From Candidatus Binataceae bacterium (GTDB taxonomy: Bacteria > Desulfobacterota > Binatia > Binatales > Binataceae): a stretch of DNA of 60,305 nucleotides. Below, one piece after another: positions 33,925-43,756 of the stretch. The stretch lies in contig JASHPB010000109.1 in assembly GCA_030038355.1 (NCBI GenBank), positions 1 to 60,305 on the forward strand. Reading direction: 5' to 3'. Numbering within the stretch: position 1 is the stretch's first letter; each line of letters starts with the position of its first letter. A program made the position numbers and the translations under genes. The notes below the pieces were generated by a model. It was not told the origin of the DNA, did not search any database, and saw nothing but the letters and a program-made list of their open reading frames with translations.

Positions 33925-34800
33925 ATGAGGCTGCATCTCATCGACGGCACCTACGAGCTGTATCGCGCGCACTTCGCGCCGCGCCCCGGGCATCTCGCGC
34001 CTAATGGCGCCGAGGCCAAAGCAACGGTGGGAATCGTCGAGTCGCTACTCGCGCTGCTCAACGATCCTGAAGAAGCCGTCACGCATATCGCGGTCGCCTT
34101 CGATAATCCGATTCGATCGTTCCGCAACGATCTCTATCCGCCCTACAAGAGCGACGAAGGCGTTCCGCCCGAGCTGCGCTCGCAATTCGACGCGGCCGAA
34201 GACGCAGTACGCGCGATCGGCGTGACCGCGTGGCCGATGCGCGAGTACGAGGCCGATGACGGACTTGCGACCGCGGCGTATCGCTTTCGCGATGAGGTCG
34301 AGCAGGTGCGTATCCTCACGCCGGACAAGGACTTGGGCCAGTGCCTGGACGATGATCGCATCGTGCAGGTCGATCGGCGCCAGCGAAAGATCATCAACGA
34401 AGCAGCGTTCCGCGAGTTTCGCGGTTTCGCGCCGCGCTCGATGCCCGACTTTCTCGCGCTCGCGGGCGACAGCGCCGACGGCTTCCCTGGTCTGCCGGGC
34501 TTCGGGCAGAAGACCGCGTCGCTACTGATCGGAACCTACGGGCGCATCGAAGATATTCCTGTTGACGTGTTGGAGTGGAAGGTCAAGCCTCGCGGCGCGC
34601 TTCAGCTCGCGGCGACGCTCGTCGACCGGCGCGATGAGGCGATGCTCTTTCGGCGGCTCGCGACGCTGGTGGATAACGTTCCGATCGCAGAGTCGCTGGA
34701 GGATTTAAGGTTCTTAGGAGTGCCGCGCGATGGCTTCCTGAGGTGGTGCGAAGAGCTAGGTGTCGCGCGGCTCAACAAGCTGCCGCGGCGTTGGCGCTGA
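33925..34800 (+). CDS. 5'-3' exonuclease / flap endonuclease (PolA N-domain type)
   Basis: The product is 291 residues. The N-terminus MRLHLIDGTYELYRAHF carries the metal-binding Asp, followed by the arch region with EYEADDGLA and LTPDKDLGQ, and the helix-hairpin-helix GDSADGFPGLPGFGQKTA. These are the XPG/FEN family metal sites. It is a free-standing 5' nuclease, like the T5 type or the exonuclease domain of DNA polymerase I, removing RNA primers or flaps. No polymerase gene is attached. Length is normal for the stand-alone form. Confidence 0.92.
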   Translation: MRLHLIDGTYELYRAHFAPRPGHLAPNGAEAKATVGIVESLLALLNDPEEAVTHIAVAFDNPIRSFRNDLYPPYKSDEGVPPELRSQFDAAEDAVRAIGVTAWPMREYEADDGLATAAYRFRDEVEQVRILTPDKDLGQCLDDDRIVQVDRRQRKIINEAAFREFRGFAPRSMPDFLALAGDSADGFPGLPGFGQKTASLLIGTYGRIEDIPVDVLEWKVKPRGALQLAATLVDRRDEAMLFRRLATLVDNVPIAESLEDLRFLGVPRDGFLRWCEELGVARLNKLPRRWR

Positions 34801-34853
34801 CGCAAAATTGTAGGCCCGCGTCTTTCGCCGGATCTTCCGCTTTTCAGGCAGTT

Positions 34854-36380
34854 CTATGACGTCACCCAGACGCGGCGCTCAGGCCCGTACGGATCGTTCT
34901 CCACTTTGCACTCGTCGTTGAATATCATCGTCGCTCGCGTGGCCGAGTCGTACGCGCTCCACTTCGGCAGTCCCTCGTGATTCGGATCGCCGCGATGCGC
35001 GAACGTGAGCCACGCGCGGCTCATCTTGTCCGCGAGCGCGAACTTGGTCGGCGCGTCGCCGCTCAATCGATCCGTCGCGACGTTGTCGAAGACGAAGGGG
35101 ATCTCGAGTGCGTGCGGCGATTTCAGCATCCCGCCCAGCACGGGCGTCTCCCACTTGAACAGGTACATGAAGACCGGTGCGCCTCTCTGCGCCGCCTGCC
35201 GCTCGGCCAGCGTGATCGATGCGTTGCGAATGAATTGGTCGGTGGTGATCGCTGTTGCGATCTCAGCCGCGGACGCGTCGCTGCGCGCGCGCCGATACGC
35301 CGCCACGATCCGCTCGGCCGAATCGCCAAGGAACGCCTTCATCCTAATCTGCAAACCGGCCTCGTCGAGCTTCGAGAGCTGCGGCATGAAGAGCAGGATC
35401 TCATCCTTGTTGGTGCCGATGATCAGCGGAACGTTGGCCGAGATTTTAGGCGCGGCGGGCTCGAACGGGTGACTCGGCAGCACGCGCCCGTCGAAGACAG
35501 GGTTGAAGCCGATCTTGCGTCGATTAATCAGTGCTCCAATCCCGGGGGCTTTCGCGAGCACCGCAGTCTGCGCGCCGATCAACTTCTGCGACGGCACCGA
35601 GGCGAGCTGGTTAATCTCCTTCGCGCCGATGCCGAGTTCGTCGAGCACCGCTTTCGCCGTGTTGGTAGCATCTTCACGCTCCATCACGGTCACCGCCACA
35701 CCGCTCTGGATAATCGCCTTATGGAAGAGGCCGTGTGCCGCCGGCATCGCCATCAGCACGCTGACCTTCGCACCGCCACCCGACTCGCCGAAGATTGTGA
35801 CGTTGCCCGGGTCGCCGCCGAGCACGGCGATATTGGCGCGCACCCAGCTGAGCGCCTCGACGATATCGAGCATGCCGATGTTGCCCGACTCGGCGTATTC
35901 ATCGCCGGCAAGATCGCCGAGATAAAGAAAGCCGGCCGCGCCAAGCCGATGGTTGATCGTGACCACAACGACGTCGCCCTTCTTCGCGAGGTTGGTGCCG
36001 TCGTACCAGGCCGATGATCCGGAGCCCGAGATGAATGCGCCGCCATGGCACCAGAACATCACCGGCCGCCTCTTGCCGTCGAGCGCGGGGGTCCAGACGT
36101 TGAGGACGAGGCAGTTCTCGTTCATCGGAATCGGCTCGGCTTTGAACAGCGCGAGCAGCTCCGGCATCAGCGCGAAGCTGTTGTCGTTCTGAAGCGCGCG
36201 CGGGCCGAACTCGAGCGCATCGCGGACCCCGCTCCACGATGCGGCCTTGACTGGAGGCTTGAAGCGCGCGACGCCATCGGCGGGACCGCCGTAGGGGATG
36301 CCCTTGAAGATGTTGACGCCGTCGTTGATAGTGCCGCGAAGCTTGCCGGCGGTGGTCTCGACGATTGGATGCTCTGCCAT
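34854..36380 (-). CDS. Type-B carboxylesterase / lipase
   Basis: The product is 508 residues with no signal peptide (MAEHPIVETTAGKLRG). The catalytic Ser lies in the nucleophile elbow FGESGGGAKV; HGGAFISGSG provides the oxyanion hole; NVWTP is the type-B signature. The triad acid and His are expected in the C-terminal half, for example Glu near GTNKDEIL and a His region around KSPHALEIPF. The family hydrolyses aryl and alkyl esters; the sequence is typical of cytoplasmic enzymes that open ester or lactone products, and would suit downstream processing of Baeyer-Villiger products, though not adjacent to those genes. Confidence 0.9.
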   Translation of the reverse strand: MAEHPIVETTAGKLRGTINDGVNIFKGIPYGGPADGVARFKPPVKAASWSGVRDALEFGPRALQNDNSFALMPELLALFKAEPIPMNENCLVLNVWTPALDGKRRPVMFWCHGGAFISGSGSSAWYDGTNLAKKGDVVVVTINHRLGAAGFLYLGDLAGDEYAESGNIGMLDIVEALSWVRANIAVLGGDPGNVTIFGESGGGAKVSVLMAMPAAHGLFHKAIIQSGVAVTVMEREDATNTAKAVLDELGIGAKEINQLASVPSQKLIGAQTAVLAKAPGIGALINRRKIGFNPVFDGRVLPSHPFEPAAPKISANVPLIIGTNKDEILLFMPQLSKLDEAGLQIRMKAFLGDSAERIVAAYRRARSDASAAEIATAITTDQFIRNASITLAERQAAQRGAPVFMYLFKWETPVLGGMLKSPHALEIPFVFDNVATDRLSGDAPTKFALADKMSRAWLTFAHRGDPNHEGLPKWSAYDSATRATMIFNDECKVENDPYGPERRVWVTS

Positions 36381-37634
36381 GACGAATCCTCTCGCGCGCG
36401 CAAATTTGATTGCAACTCTACGAAATTCGGATGACGACTGAAACCGCCTACTCTTGGGTGACGCGAAATGCGCAGCTCGCTACTCCAGCTCTATAGCCGC
36501 GCTACTTCGGCAGCGGGCGGAAGAGCGGTGACGCCGTCTCGGCGACAATCGTGAAAATCGCCCCATTGTAAAGCGATCGACGTTGCGGACAACTTGAAGA
36601 GATCGTTACGATTGAACTGTACGCTCTTGGTTTGAAGTCGCACGCCCGCGACGCACGTTCAGTTTCAAAGTTTTTGATGACGGACGGATCCCACGAGGCT
36701 ATCCGCCTTTTCAAATTTTCCCCTCAATCGCTCAATCGATCGTTACTCGAAAAGGAGTCGGCTGATTGAACCCGATGCGATCAACGATGGGTTGGGGCGC
36801 CTGTCCGACCTCGGATTTACCGTGCGACAATTCTTCTTTGGCGCACGGACCTATGGTGGTCGAGGCAATGAGTAATCTCGGTGAGAACGCCGAGGTTCCG
36901 GATTGGTTAGATCTGTACAGGAGGCACTGGAAACGCAATCCACCGCCTTCATCGCAGAGGAAGATCGCCAGAAACCGCGACCATCGATGGCACGGTGCAC
37001 TCGGCACCGTAAGCGGACCTCAGATTGGCTCGCCTTCTTTCGCAACGAACTCGATGAGAACCCGTGGCAAGATACGATTAAGACCTGAAGTCAGATCCTT
37101 ATGCCGGGTTATTTCGGCGGACTCACGCACGGACTGATTCGAACGGTCTTGCGCGGCACGTTCTTTCTCCGACGACGAAGACCCCAGCTCGCTCCAGTTG
37201 GACGAACGCGCACAGCGGCTCGCTTGTGGAGCGGAACTCATAGCGAAGCGCCTGGAATTCGGATCGCCATGGAACGCGCCCAATTAGTGATGCGCTCGAG
37301 GAACTTCCGCGGATGAAGGTCATGTAGTCGCCAGCGAAGTGGATGAAGAGCCTGGAGAAACTCCCGGAGTTCGCCGAGACGATTGAGAGCGTCCATAAGA
37401 TGAACGACGTAAGCAGCGCGATGAGCATGGATACTGCGCTTTTCGCCCGCGTAGTCATGGCGCACTCTGAACTTATGCCGGTGCCATTGGTACACCGCAA
37501 TCACGGGCCAAACCGCGTTATCGAATCACCACCGAGACCGTGGTTGAGCGAGTGCGAGTGGCAGCATGGTCGTGATCGTCGTCACTTGTAGAACCGCGCC
37601 TGAATTTCGAGAGCCCTGCGCCGGCCTCGCACAC
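36381..37634. other. 1.25-kb stretch without a convincing gene
   Basis: Only short, mutually overlapping frames are present on both strands. They include a minus-strand frame from 37458 (MTTRAKSAVSMLIALLTSFILW, hydrophobic start, no ribosome site) and a frame around 36790-37060 with no recognisable domain. A/T content is higher than around it. No tRNA, tandem repeat or clear mobile-element end was seen. The likeliest content is decayed sequence. Confidence 0.5.
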
Positions 37635-38516
37635 TCAGGCCGCGGAAGCGGGCCTGCGCGAGGTGCGCGCGGCCCGGGGAACCTTCCATGCTGAGAGATC
37701 GACGTCGAGCAGACTCTCGAGCGCCTCGATCTCGGGCATCCAGCGCTCGATCAGCTTCAGTTCCAGCTCGGGCGCGATCGGCGGGAACGGTTCGCCGCGG
37801 CCGAAGCAGAACGACCACATGCCGAGCCGCTCCGCGGCATGGATCGTGCGGTACGCGCGATGATCACGCATCCAGTAGAGGACGTGGCGGGCGTTCTGCG
37901 CCAGATGGCGATTTTTCGGCGCCCGCTCGTAGGCGTTCACGTCGTCGCTAAGGGAAACTTCGTTGCCCAGTATGATCCGCGGCAGGCTAACAAAGTTGGT
38001 CACACGATCGAGATACGTCTGCGGCGAGCTCCGCAGCTCGTCGTAGCTGGTGACGAGGATATTCTCGCGGCCGAAGAGCTCGAACCATCCGCTGAGGTGC
38101 ATTGCGGTGCGGTTGCTGTCGTCGAGATGTGGCCGGTTGGCGAGGGTATCTTCGAACGAAGTGCGAGTCCATACGTAGTGCCGCATCAGCTTGTAAACGG
38201 AGTAGGCGTGGTCGACGGGATTCCGGATGGTGCAGATGAAGCGGCAGTTGGGGAGATGCTGCTTTATCCGCTCGCGGGCGACGCGATGGTTGAAGTAGGG
38301 GCAGACCTCGGCGATTTTCTTGCTACCGTCGGCGCGGCGGAAGTGCCAAGCGTACCAACCGAGGCCAAACTTGTAGCGCTCGTTGAAGAACTGGGTTTCC
38401 TTGGTGCCAGCGGGAAGGACGACGGAATTTTCGAGCACGCGATGAAGCCAGGTGGTGCCGGTCCTGCCGGGACCGATGCCGATGAAGTCGGGGAGATATC
38501 TCGCGCCGTCGCGCAT
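37635..38516 (-). CDS. Sulfotransferase-domain protein
   Basis: The product is 293 residues from ATG 38516 (MRDGARYLPDFIGIGPGRTGTTWLH). The 5'-PSB (PAPS-binding P-loop) motif is GPGRTGTTWL and the 3'-PB motif is CTIRNPVDHAYSVY. These are the two cofactor sites of the sulfotransferase family (heparan-type and Stf0-like groups). It transfers sulfate from PAPS to an unknown acceptor such as a glycan or lipid. The N-terminus is not a signal peptide. It stands alone, divergent from glgX. Confidence 0.9.
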   Translation of the reverse strand: MRDGARYLPDFIGIGPGRTGTTWLHRVLENSVVLPAGTKETQFFNERYKFGLGWYAWHFRRADGSKKIAEVCPYFNHRVARERIKQHLPNCRFICTIRNPVDHAYSVYKLMRHYVWTRTSFEDTLANRPHLDDSNRTAMHLSGWFELFGRENILVTSYDELRSSPQTYLDRVTNFVSLPRIILGNEVSLSDDVNAYERAPKNRHLAQNARHVLYWMRDHRAYRTIHAAERLGMWSFCFGRGEPFPPIAPELELKLIERWMPEIEALESLLDVDLSAWKVPRAARTSRRPASAA

Positions 38517-38678
38517 CGGAGCAGCGTATCGGCACGGCGCGCATCGGGTCAATCAGAGCGCGGCGAGCTTTGCCACTCGCAATGAAATCGGAGTTGGCGT
38601 TCGATCGAAAACGCCGGATAAAGTGTGACTCGCCCGCTTGCGAGGCTACGATCGCACTCAGATCGGCGAGGTAACGCG

Positions 38679-40715
38679 ATGGCAGGCGACCCAATTCAGC
38701 TCGACGCCTGGAGCCGCGTCCAGGGCTCGCCGACGCCGCTCGGCGCGGCGTGGATCGACTCGGCAAAGGCGTGGAACTTCACCCTCTATTCGACGGATGC
38801 CACCTCAGTACACCTGCTGATTTATGGGCCAAACGATTTCGTAAATCCGATTCGCAGCTACGAGTTCGATGCCGCAACTAACAAGACCGTCCGCGTGTGG
38901 CATACCCTCGTCGCCGCCGCGGACGTTCCGGGCGCCGCCTACTACGCATTCAAGGTTGACGGGCCGCACGACCCGGGCGCCGGCCAGCTCTTCGATGCAG
39001 ACAAGGTTCTGCTCGATCCTTACGCGCGCGGAATTTTTCTGCCGCCCGGTTTTTCACGCGCGGCCGCGGCCGCTCCGGGAGCCAACGACGGCAAGGCTCC
39101 GCTGGGTATTCTTCCGCCGCAGAGTCAGAACGCAATTGCCGCGAGCAATCGGCCCGTGCCGCACACTTCGGATTTGATCATCTATGAGATGCACGTGCGA
39201 AACTTCACCAACGATCCGAGCTCTGGACTCGACGATGCGACGCGCGGCACCTATGCGGGCGTGATTGCGAAGATTCCGCATCTCAAGGAACTCGGTATCA
39301 CCGCCGTCGAGCTGATGCCGATACATCAGTGGGATCCGCAGGAGGGTAGCCGTTGGGGCTACATGACTCTAGGCTTTTTCGCTGCGCACAATGGCTACGC
39401 CCGCGGCGGCGATGCGCAGAATGCCTTTGCCGAGCTGCGCGAACTGGTCGATGCGCTACACGCGGCGGGAATCGAGGTGATTCTCGACGTCGTCTACAAC
39501 CATACGACGGAAGGAAATCAGCTCGGACCGAATTACAGTTTCCGCGGCATAGACAATGCGACCTACTACCTGCTGAATCCTGATGACTATTCAGAGTTCA
39601 TCAACGATAGCGGATGCGGCAATGATTTGCGCACTGCGCATCCCGCAGTGCGGCAACTGATCACCGACAGCCTCCGCTACTGGGCGTACGCGCTCGACGT
39701 CGACGGCTTTCGGTTCGACCTTGCAAGCATCCTGACGCGCGACGAGACGGGCGCGATCTCGCTCGACCCGCCGGTGATTTCCGAAATCGGCAGCGACCCG
39801 CGCCTCGCCAACTTGCGGCTTATCGCCGAGGCCTGGGATCCTGCCGCGTACGAGCTGGGCCGCGGCTTTCCAGGACTCACGTGGCGGCAGTGGAACGGCA
39901 AGTTCCGCGACGACGTGCGAAGTTTCGTGAAGGGCGACGAGTCGACGGTGACGGCGTTGATGACGCGGCTATACGGCAGCACCGATCTCTTCCACGACGA
40001 TACACTTACTGATTATCGACCATGTCAGAGCGTCAACTTTATCGATTGTCACGACGGCCTTTGCATGTACGACCTGGTCGCCTATGACAACGACGGGCAG
40101 CACAGCTGGAACAGTGTCAGCCCCGGTGAGGATGAAGGTTCGCCGGCGGTCGCCGCGCTTCGCAAGCAGCAGGTCAAGAATTTCTGCACGCTGCTGATGC
40201 TATCGAATGGAACGCCGATGTTCTGTGCGGGCGACGAGTTCATGAACACGCAGCAGGGCAACGATAATCCCTACAATTTCGACGACCCGACGGTGTGGCT
40301 CAACTGGAACCTAATCAGCGAGAACCAGGATGTCTTCCGCTTTTTCAAGTACATGATCGCGCTTCGCAAGGCGCATCGGTCGATCGGCCGCAGCACCTTC
40401 TGGAATCAACAGAATCCCGACCTGCAATGGTACGGCGTCGGCACGAATCCGGATGAGTCGGCCGACTCGCATTCACTCGCCTACTCGTTGAAGGGTGCGA
40501 CAGTTGGCGACGCCGAGATCTACGTGATGATCAATGCGTGGTGGGAGCCACTCGCCTTCACGATCCAGGAAGGGGCGGTGAGCGATTGGCATGTAGCGGT
40601 GGACACGGCAAGACCGAGCCCCGACGACATTTTCGCGCCAGGCAGCGAAGCCGCGATCGCGTCACTCACCTACAACGTACAGCCCCGATCCATCGTCGTC
40701 CTGCTGCACAGCTGA
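38679..40715 (+). CDS. glgX: Glycogen debranching enzyme (GlgX/TreX-type GH13 isoamylase)
   Basis: The product is 678 residues from ATG 38679, with GAGGTAA upstream. It has an N-terminal CBM48-type domain (LGAAWIDSAKAWNFTLYS), then the GH13 barrel: DVVYNHTTEGN, the nucleophile Asp in DVDGFRFDLAS, the acid Glu in LIAEAWDPAAYELG, and the third Asp in NFIDCHDGLCMYDLV. It hydrolyses alpha-1,6 branches of phosphorylase-trimmed glycogen in the cytoplasm. With glgA this implies glycogen turnover. The C-terminal domain (PRSIVVLLHS) is intact. Confidence 0.94.
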   Translation: MAGDPIQLDAWSRVQGSPTPLGAAWIDSAKAWNFTLYSTDATSVHLLIYGPNDFVNPIRSYEFDAATNKTVRVWHTLVAAADVPGAAYYAFKVDGPHDPGAGQLFDADKVLLDPYARGIFLPPGFSRAAAAAPGANDGKAPLGILPPQSQNAIAASNRPVPHTSDLIIYEMHVRNFTNDPSSGLDDATRGTYAGVIAKIPHLKELGITAVELMPIHQWDPQEGSRWGYMTLGFFAAHNGYARGGDAQNAFAELRELVDALHAAGIEVILDVVYNHTTEGNQLGPNYSFRGIDNATYYLLNPDDYSEFINDSGCGNDLRTAHPAVRQLITDSLRYWAYALDVDGFRFDLASILTRDETGAISLDPPVISEIGSDPRLANLRLIAEAWDPAAYELGRGFPGLTWRQWNGKFRDDVRSFVKGDESTVTALMTRLYGSTDLFHDDTLTDYRPCQSVNFIDCHDGLCMYDLVAYDNDGQHSWNSVSPGEDEGSPAVAALRKQQVKNFCTLLMLSNGTPMFCAGDEFMNTQQGNDNPYNFDDPTVWLNWNLISENQDVFRFFKYMIALRKAHRSIGRSTFWNQQNPDLQWYGVGTNPDESADSHSLAYSLKGATVGDAEIYVMINAWWEPLAFTIQEGAVSDWHVAVDTARPSPDDIFAPGSEAAIASLTYNVQPRSIVVLLHS

Positions 40716-40820
40716 CAGCAGGGCGCAGCGCGTCTGGTTGATTCCTGGTCGCTTCCGCGATCAGGGCGGAAACGCCTGCATCGCCACTCCTTTCGGAGGC
40801 CATTTGGATCGACGCGGAGC

Positions 40821-42581
40821 CTACTTCTTGAAGACGAAGTTCTTCTCCATCTTCTTGCGCACATCCTCGAGATGGGTGCAGTAGCGATTGTAGCCGCCGT
40901 TGTAGTTACCGTCCTGACGGCGCTGGAACTCGCCCTCGAAGTTGTAGTAGCCAGGCGTGCAGTCCTGGTTGCGTGTGGTCTTGCCGCGATGCTCGATGAC
41001 CTCCTGCACCCACCATTCCTCGGCCTCGGGCGTCGAATCAATGGTCTGGTAGCCGTGGCTCCGCGCGTAGTCGATGCACGCGGCGATATGATCGCCCTGC
41101 ACCTGCAGCATGTCGGTGAGGTTGAACTGGAACGAGGCCTGGTAGCCGCCCATGATGAACAGGTTCGGGTAGCCCTGCGAATGGACCCCCAGCAGGGTGC
41201 GGATGCCGCTGTTGTACTTGTCGTTCAGCTCGATGCCGCGCTCACCCCTGATCTGGTTATAGATGCCGGTCTTCTGCACCTCGAAGCCGGTCGCATAGAT
41301 AAGGAGGTCGAGCGGATATTCCTTGCCCTCGAACACCGGACCGCGCTCACGGATCTCGCCGATGCCCTTGCCGTGGGTGTCGATCAGATGAACGGTCGGG
41401 CGGTTGTAGGTCGGCAGGTAGTCATTGTCGAAACACGGCCGCTTGCACATGAACATGTACCAGGGCTTGAGCGCCTCTGCCGTGGCCTTATCCTCGACTA
41501 TCTGCTCGATGCGCTTATGGATGCGCATCATGTAGTCGATATTGGCGTTCTCCTGGCGGCGAATCTTCTCGTCGCGCGAGACGCCGGGGACGTGGCGATC
41601 TTCTTCCATCTTGCGCGCTTGATCGCGCGCATGTTCGCGGCGCTGGGCCTGCCATCCAGGCTTAAGTTTGGCGGCCCATTCCGGCTTGGTGGGCCAGTCA
41701 TCTTTGATGTCGATCGATGAAGGCGTGCGCTGGAAGACGTAAAGCTCTTTCGAAGCGGCGCCGAGGCGCGGAATCGCCTGTACGGCGGTCGCGCCGGTGC
41801 CGATGATGCCGACGACCTTGTCATGGAGCTTCTCGAGGTCGGCGCCGCAATAATCATAATCCCATCGCGAGGTGTGGAAGGAGTGGCCGTTGAACGACTC
41901 CATCCCCCTGATCTTCGAGAGCTTGGGCTTGGAGAGCGTGCCGTTGGCGCAAATCACGAAGCGCGCCCTCATGTGGTCGCCGCGATCGGTCTCGAGGTGC
42001 CACATGCGCTCCTCTTCGTTCCAAACCGTGGAGGTAACGGTGGTCTGGAAGACGGCGAGTTCGTAGAGGTTGTACTTCTTCGCGATCAACTGGCAGTACG
42101 CGTAGATCTCGGGCGCCTTGGCGTAGTGACGCGTCGGAACGTAGCCGGTCTCGTCGAGCAGCGGCAGGTAGTCATACGCAACGACATCGCAGGCCGCGCC
42201 GGGATAACGATTCCAGTACCAGGTGCCGCCGACGTCACCGCCACGCTCGACGATGCGGATGCTTTCGACGCCGTACTCGCGAAGGCGCGCTGAGGTTAGG
42301 AGCGCCGAGAATCCCCCGCCGATAAAGAGGCATTCGACGGTATCGTTGATGGCCTCGCGCGGCTTGACCTCGCCGGCATATGGATCAATCGCGTACTTGG
42401 CGAACGCGCCGCTTAGGTCCGACGTGAACTGGGCGGTGCCTTCGGGTCGATAGCGCAACCGCAGGTCGCGTTCCTCGGCGAACTTTTTCTTGATCGCCTC
42501 GTAATATTCCTGCGCTTGCTGGGACTTGGCACGCCCGGTCATCTGGGGGAAAAACGGCTTTTCGTCGGTTGAATCGGCCAC
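40821..42581 (-). CDS. Baeyer-Villiger-type flavin monooxygenase (1)
   Basis: The product is 586 residues if it starts at GTG 42581, with GAGGTG 5 nt upstream. It has an N-terminal extension of ~95 residues before the FAD Rossmann motif CLFIGGGFSALL, then the BVMO fingerprint FNGHSFHTSRWDY (FxGxxxHxxxW), the NADPH Rossmann motif VGIIGTGATAVQ, and a late ATGFE. It inserts oxygen next to a ketone to give an ester or lactone, using NADPH. A long N-terminal extension is typical of the cyclopentadecanone/PAMO-like group. The paralogous enzyme lies 2.1 kb away on the other strand. Confidence 0.92.
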   Translation of the reverse strand: MADSTDEKPFFPQMTGRAKSQQAQEYYEAIKKKFAEERDLRLRYRPEGTAQFTSDLSGAFAKYAIDPYAGEVKPREAINDTVECLFIGGGFSALLTSARLREYGVESIRIVERGGDVGGTWYWNRYPGAACDVVAYDYLPLLDETGYVPTRHYAKAPEIYAYCQLIAKKYNLYELAVFQTTVTSTVWNEEERMWHLETDRGDHMRARFVICANGTLSKPKLSKIRGMESFNGHSFHTSRWDYDYCGADLEKLHDKVVGIIGTGATAVQAIPRLGAASKELYVFQRTPSSIDIKDDWPTKPEWAAKLKPGWQAQRREHARDQARKMEEDRHVPGVSRDEKIRRQENANIDYMMRIHKRIEQIVEDKATAEALKPWYMFMCKRPCFDNDYLPTYNRPTVHLIDTHGKGIGEIRERGPVFEGKEYPLDLLIYATGFEVQKTGIYNQIRGERGIELNDKYNSGIRTLLGVHSQGYPNLFIMGGYQASFQFNLTDMLQVQGDHIAACIDYARSHGYQTIDSTPEAEEWWVQEVIEHRGKTTRNQDCTPGYYNFEGEFQRRQDGNYNGGYNRYCTHLEDVRKKMEKNFVFKK

Positions 42582-42742
42582 TTGGCACCTCGCATTTTCG
42601 GCTGTGGTTAAGTCCGAAACGGGTTCTCGAATAGTGCCAATAAACTCGCATTGAGACGCGGCGTTTGCAACCGGCAACGGATGCGTAGGTCGGATTTTTG
42701 TGGGAGGATGCGCCCCAGGAACAGACGAATGGAGCAAAGCGC

Positions 42743-43678
42743 GTGGCGCAGCAGACAAGGCGAAAAAGTCGGACAGTGGACCGCCGGGTACTCGTAATCG
42801 GCGGCCGTGAGAAGGTGATCAAAGAAACTTCTTCACCAATCGCTCGGAGGACAGGCTTGCTGATCCTCCTGCTCGGATTTCTGGGCGTGATCGCTCGGTT
42901 ATCATGGGCGGCGGCGGCGACGGCCAGCGTTCCAGCACTGACTCATGTGATCGTCGTGATGGAAGAAAATCACGGATACGAGGAGATCATCGGTTCACCG
43001 CAAGCTCCATACATCAACCGCATTCTGAGGGCGGCAGCTCTGTTCACCAAGTCTTACGCCGTATCGCATCCGAGCCTGCCGAACTACCTCGCGTTGTACT
43101 GCGGGTCGACACTGGGTGTCACAGACGATTCGTGTCCGCTTTCCTTCAAGGAGCGAAATCTGCAGAGCGAGTTGCTCGACGCCAAGTTGACGTTCGCCGG
43201 ATATTCAGAAGATTTGCCGGCCACCGGAGCGGAAGTTTGCTTCGCCGGATATTACGCTCGCAAGCACGTGCCGTGGGCCTATTTCCCCGCCGATCGGCCG
43301 GCCAACAACCGACCTTTTACCGATTTTCCAAACAATCTGTCCGAACTTCCCACGGTGTCATGGGTGATTCCGAATCAGATCAACGACATGCACAGCGGCC
43401 CAATCCAGCAGGCCGACAGATGGTTACAAAGAAATCTTTCGCGCTACGTGGCATGGGCGCAACGCAACAACAGCCTGCTCATCGTCGATTGGGATGAAGA
43501 CAGCGGCGGATTCAATAATCACATCCCGACGATTTTTGTCGGACCAATGGTCAAACCGGGTCGATACAGCGAGAGGATCAACCATTACAATGTTCTGCGG
43601 ACGATCGAGGACATGTACGGACTCAGTCATCTGGGGCAGTCTGCCGCTGCCGCTCCGATAGTCGATGTCTGGCGATAG
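42743..43678 (+). CDS. Membrane-anchored or secreted phosphoesterase (PF04185/SapM-like)
   Basis: The product is 311 residues if it starts at GTG 42743 (ribosome site GGAGC 7 nt before); GTG 42815 is an alternative and gives a normal-length signal peptide. A hydrophobic segment IARRTGLLILLLGFLGVIARL precedes the catalytic domain. HVIVVMEENHGYEEIIG and SHPSLPNYLAL are the phosphoesterase signature of SapM/AcpA acid phosphatases; a metal site is completed by DWDEDSGG and GPMVKPG. It cleaves phosphate monoesters or phosphatidylinositol phosphates outside the cytoplasm. It diverges from BVMO 1, 161 nt away. Confidence 0.85.
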   Translation: MAQQTRRKSRTVDRRVLVIGGREKVIKETSSPIARRTGLLILLLGFLGVIARLSWAAAATASVPALTHVIVVMEENHGYEEIIGSPQAPYINRILRAAALFTKSYAVSHPSLPNYLALYCGSTLGVTDDSCPLSFKERNLQSELLDAKLTFAGYSEDLPATGAEVCFAGYYARKHVPWAYFPADRPANNRPFTDFPNNLSELPTVSWVIPNQINDMHSGPIQQADRWLQRNLSRYVAWAQRNNSLLIVDWDEDSGGFNNHIPTIFVGPMVKPGRYSERINHYNVLRTIEDMYGLSHLGQSAAAAPIVDVWR

Positions 43679-43756
43679 CGGATGATCCGCTGGCAGCATA
43701 CGCGGCGGGCCGATCGGCGGCCCGCCATGATTCTTCAGATGTCGAGCGCTGGCCGC

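Noticed and set aside
37123-37458. Minus-strand frame with a hydrophobic start (MTTRAKSAVSMLIALL).
   Set aside because: No ribosome site, no family, and overlapping frames are equally good.
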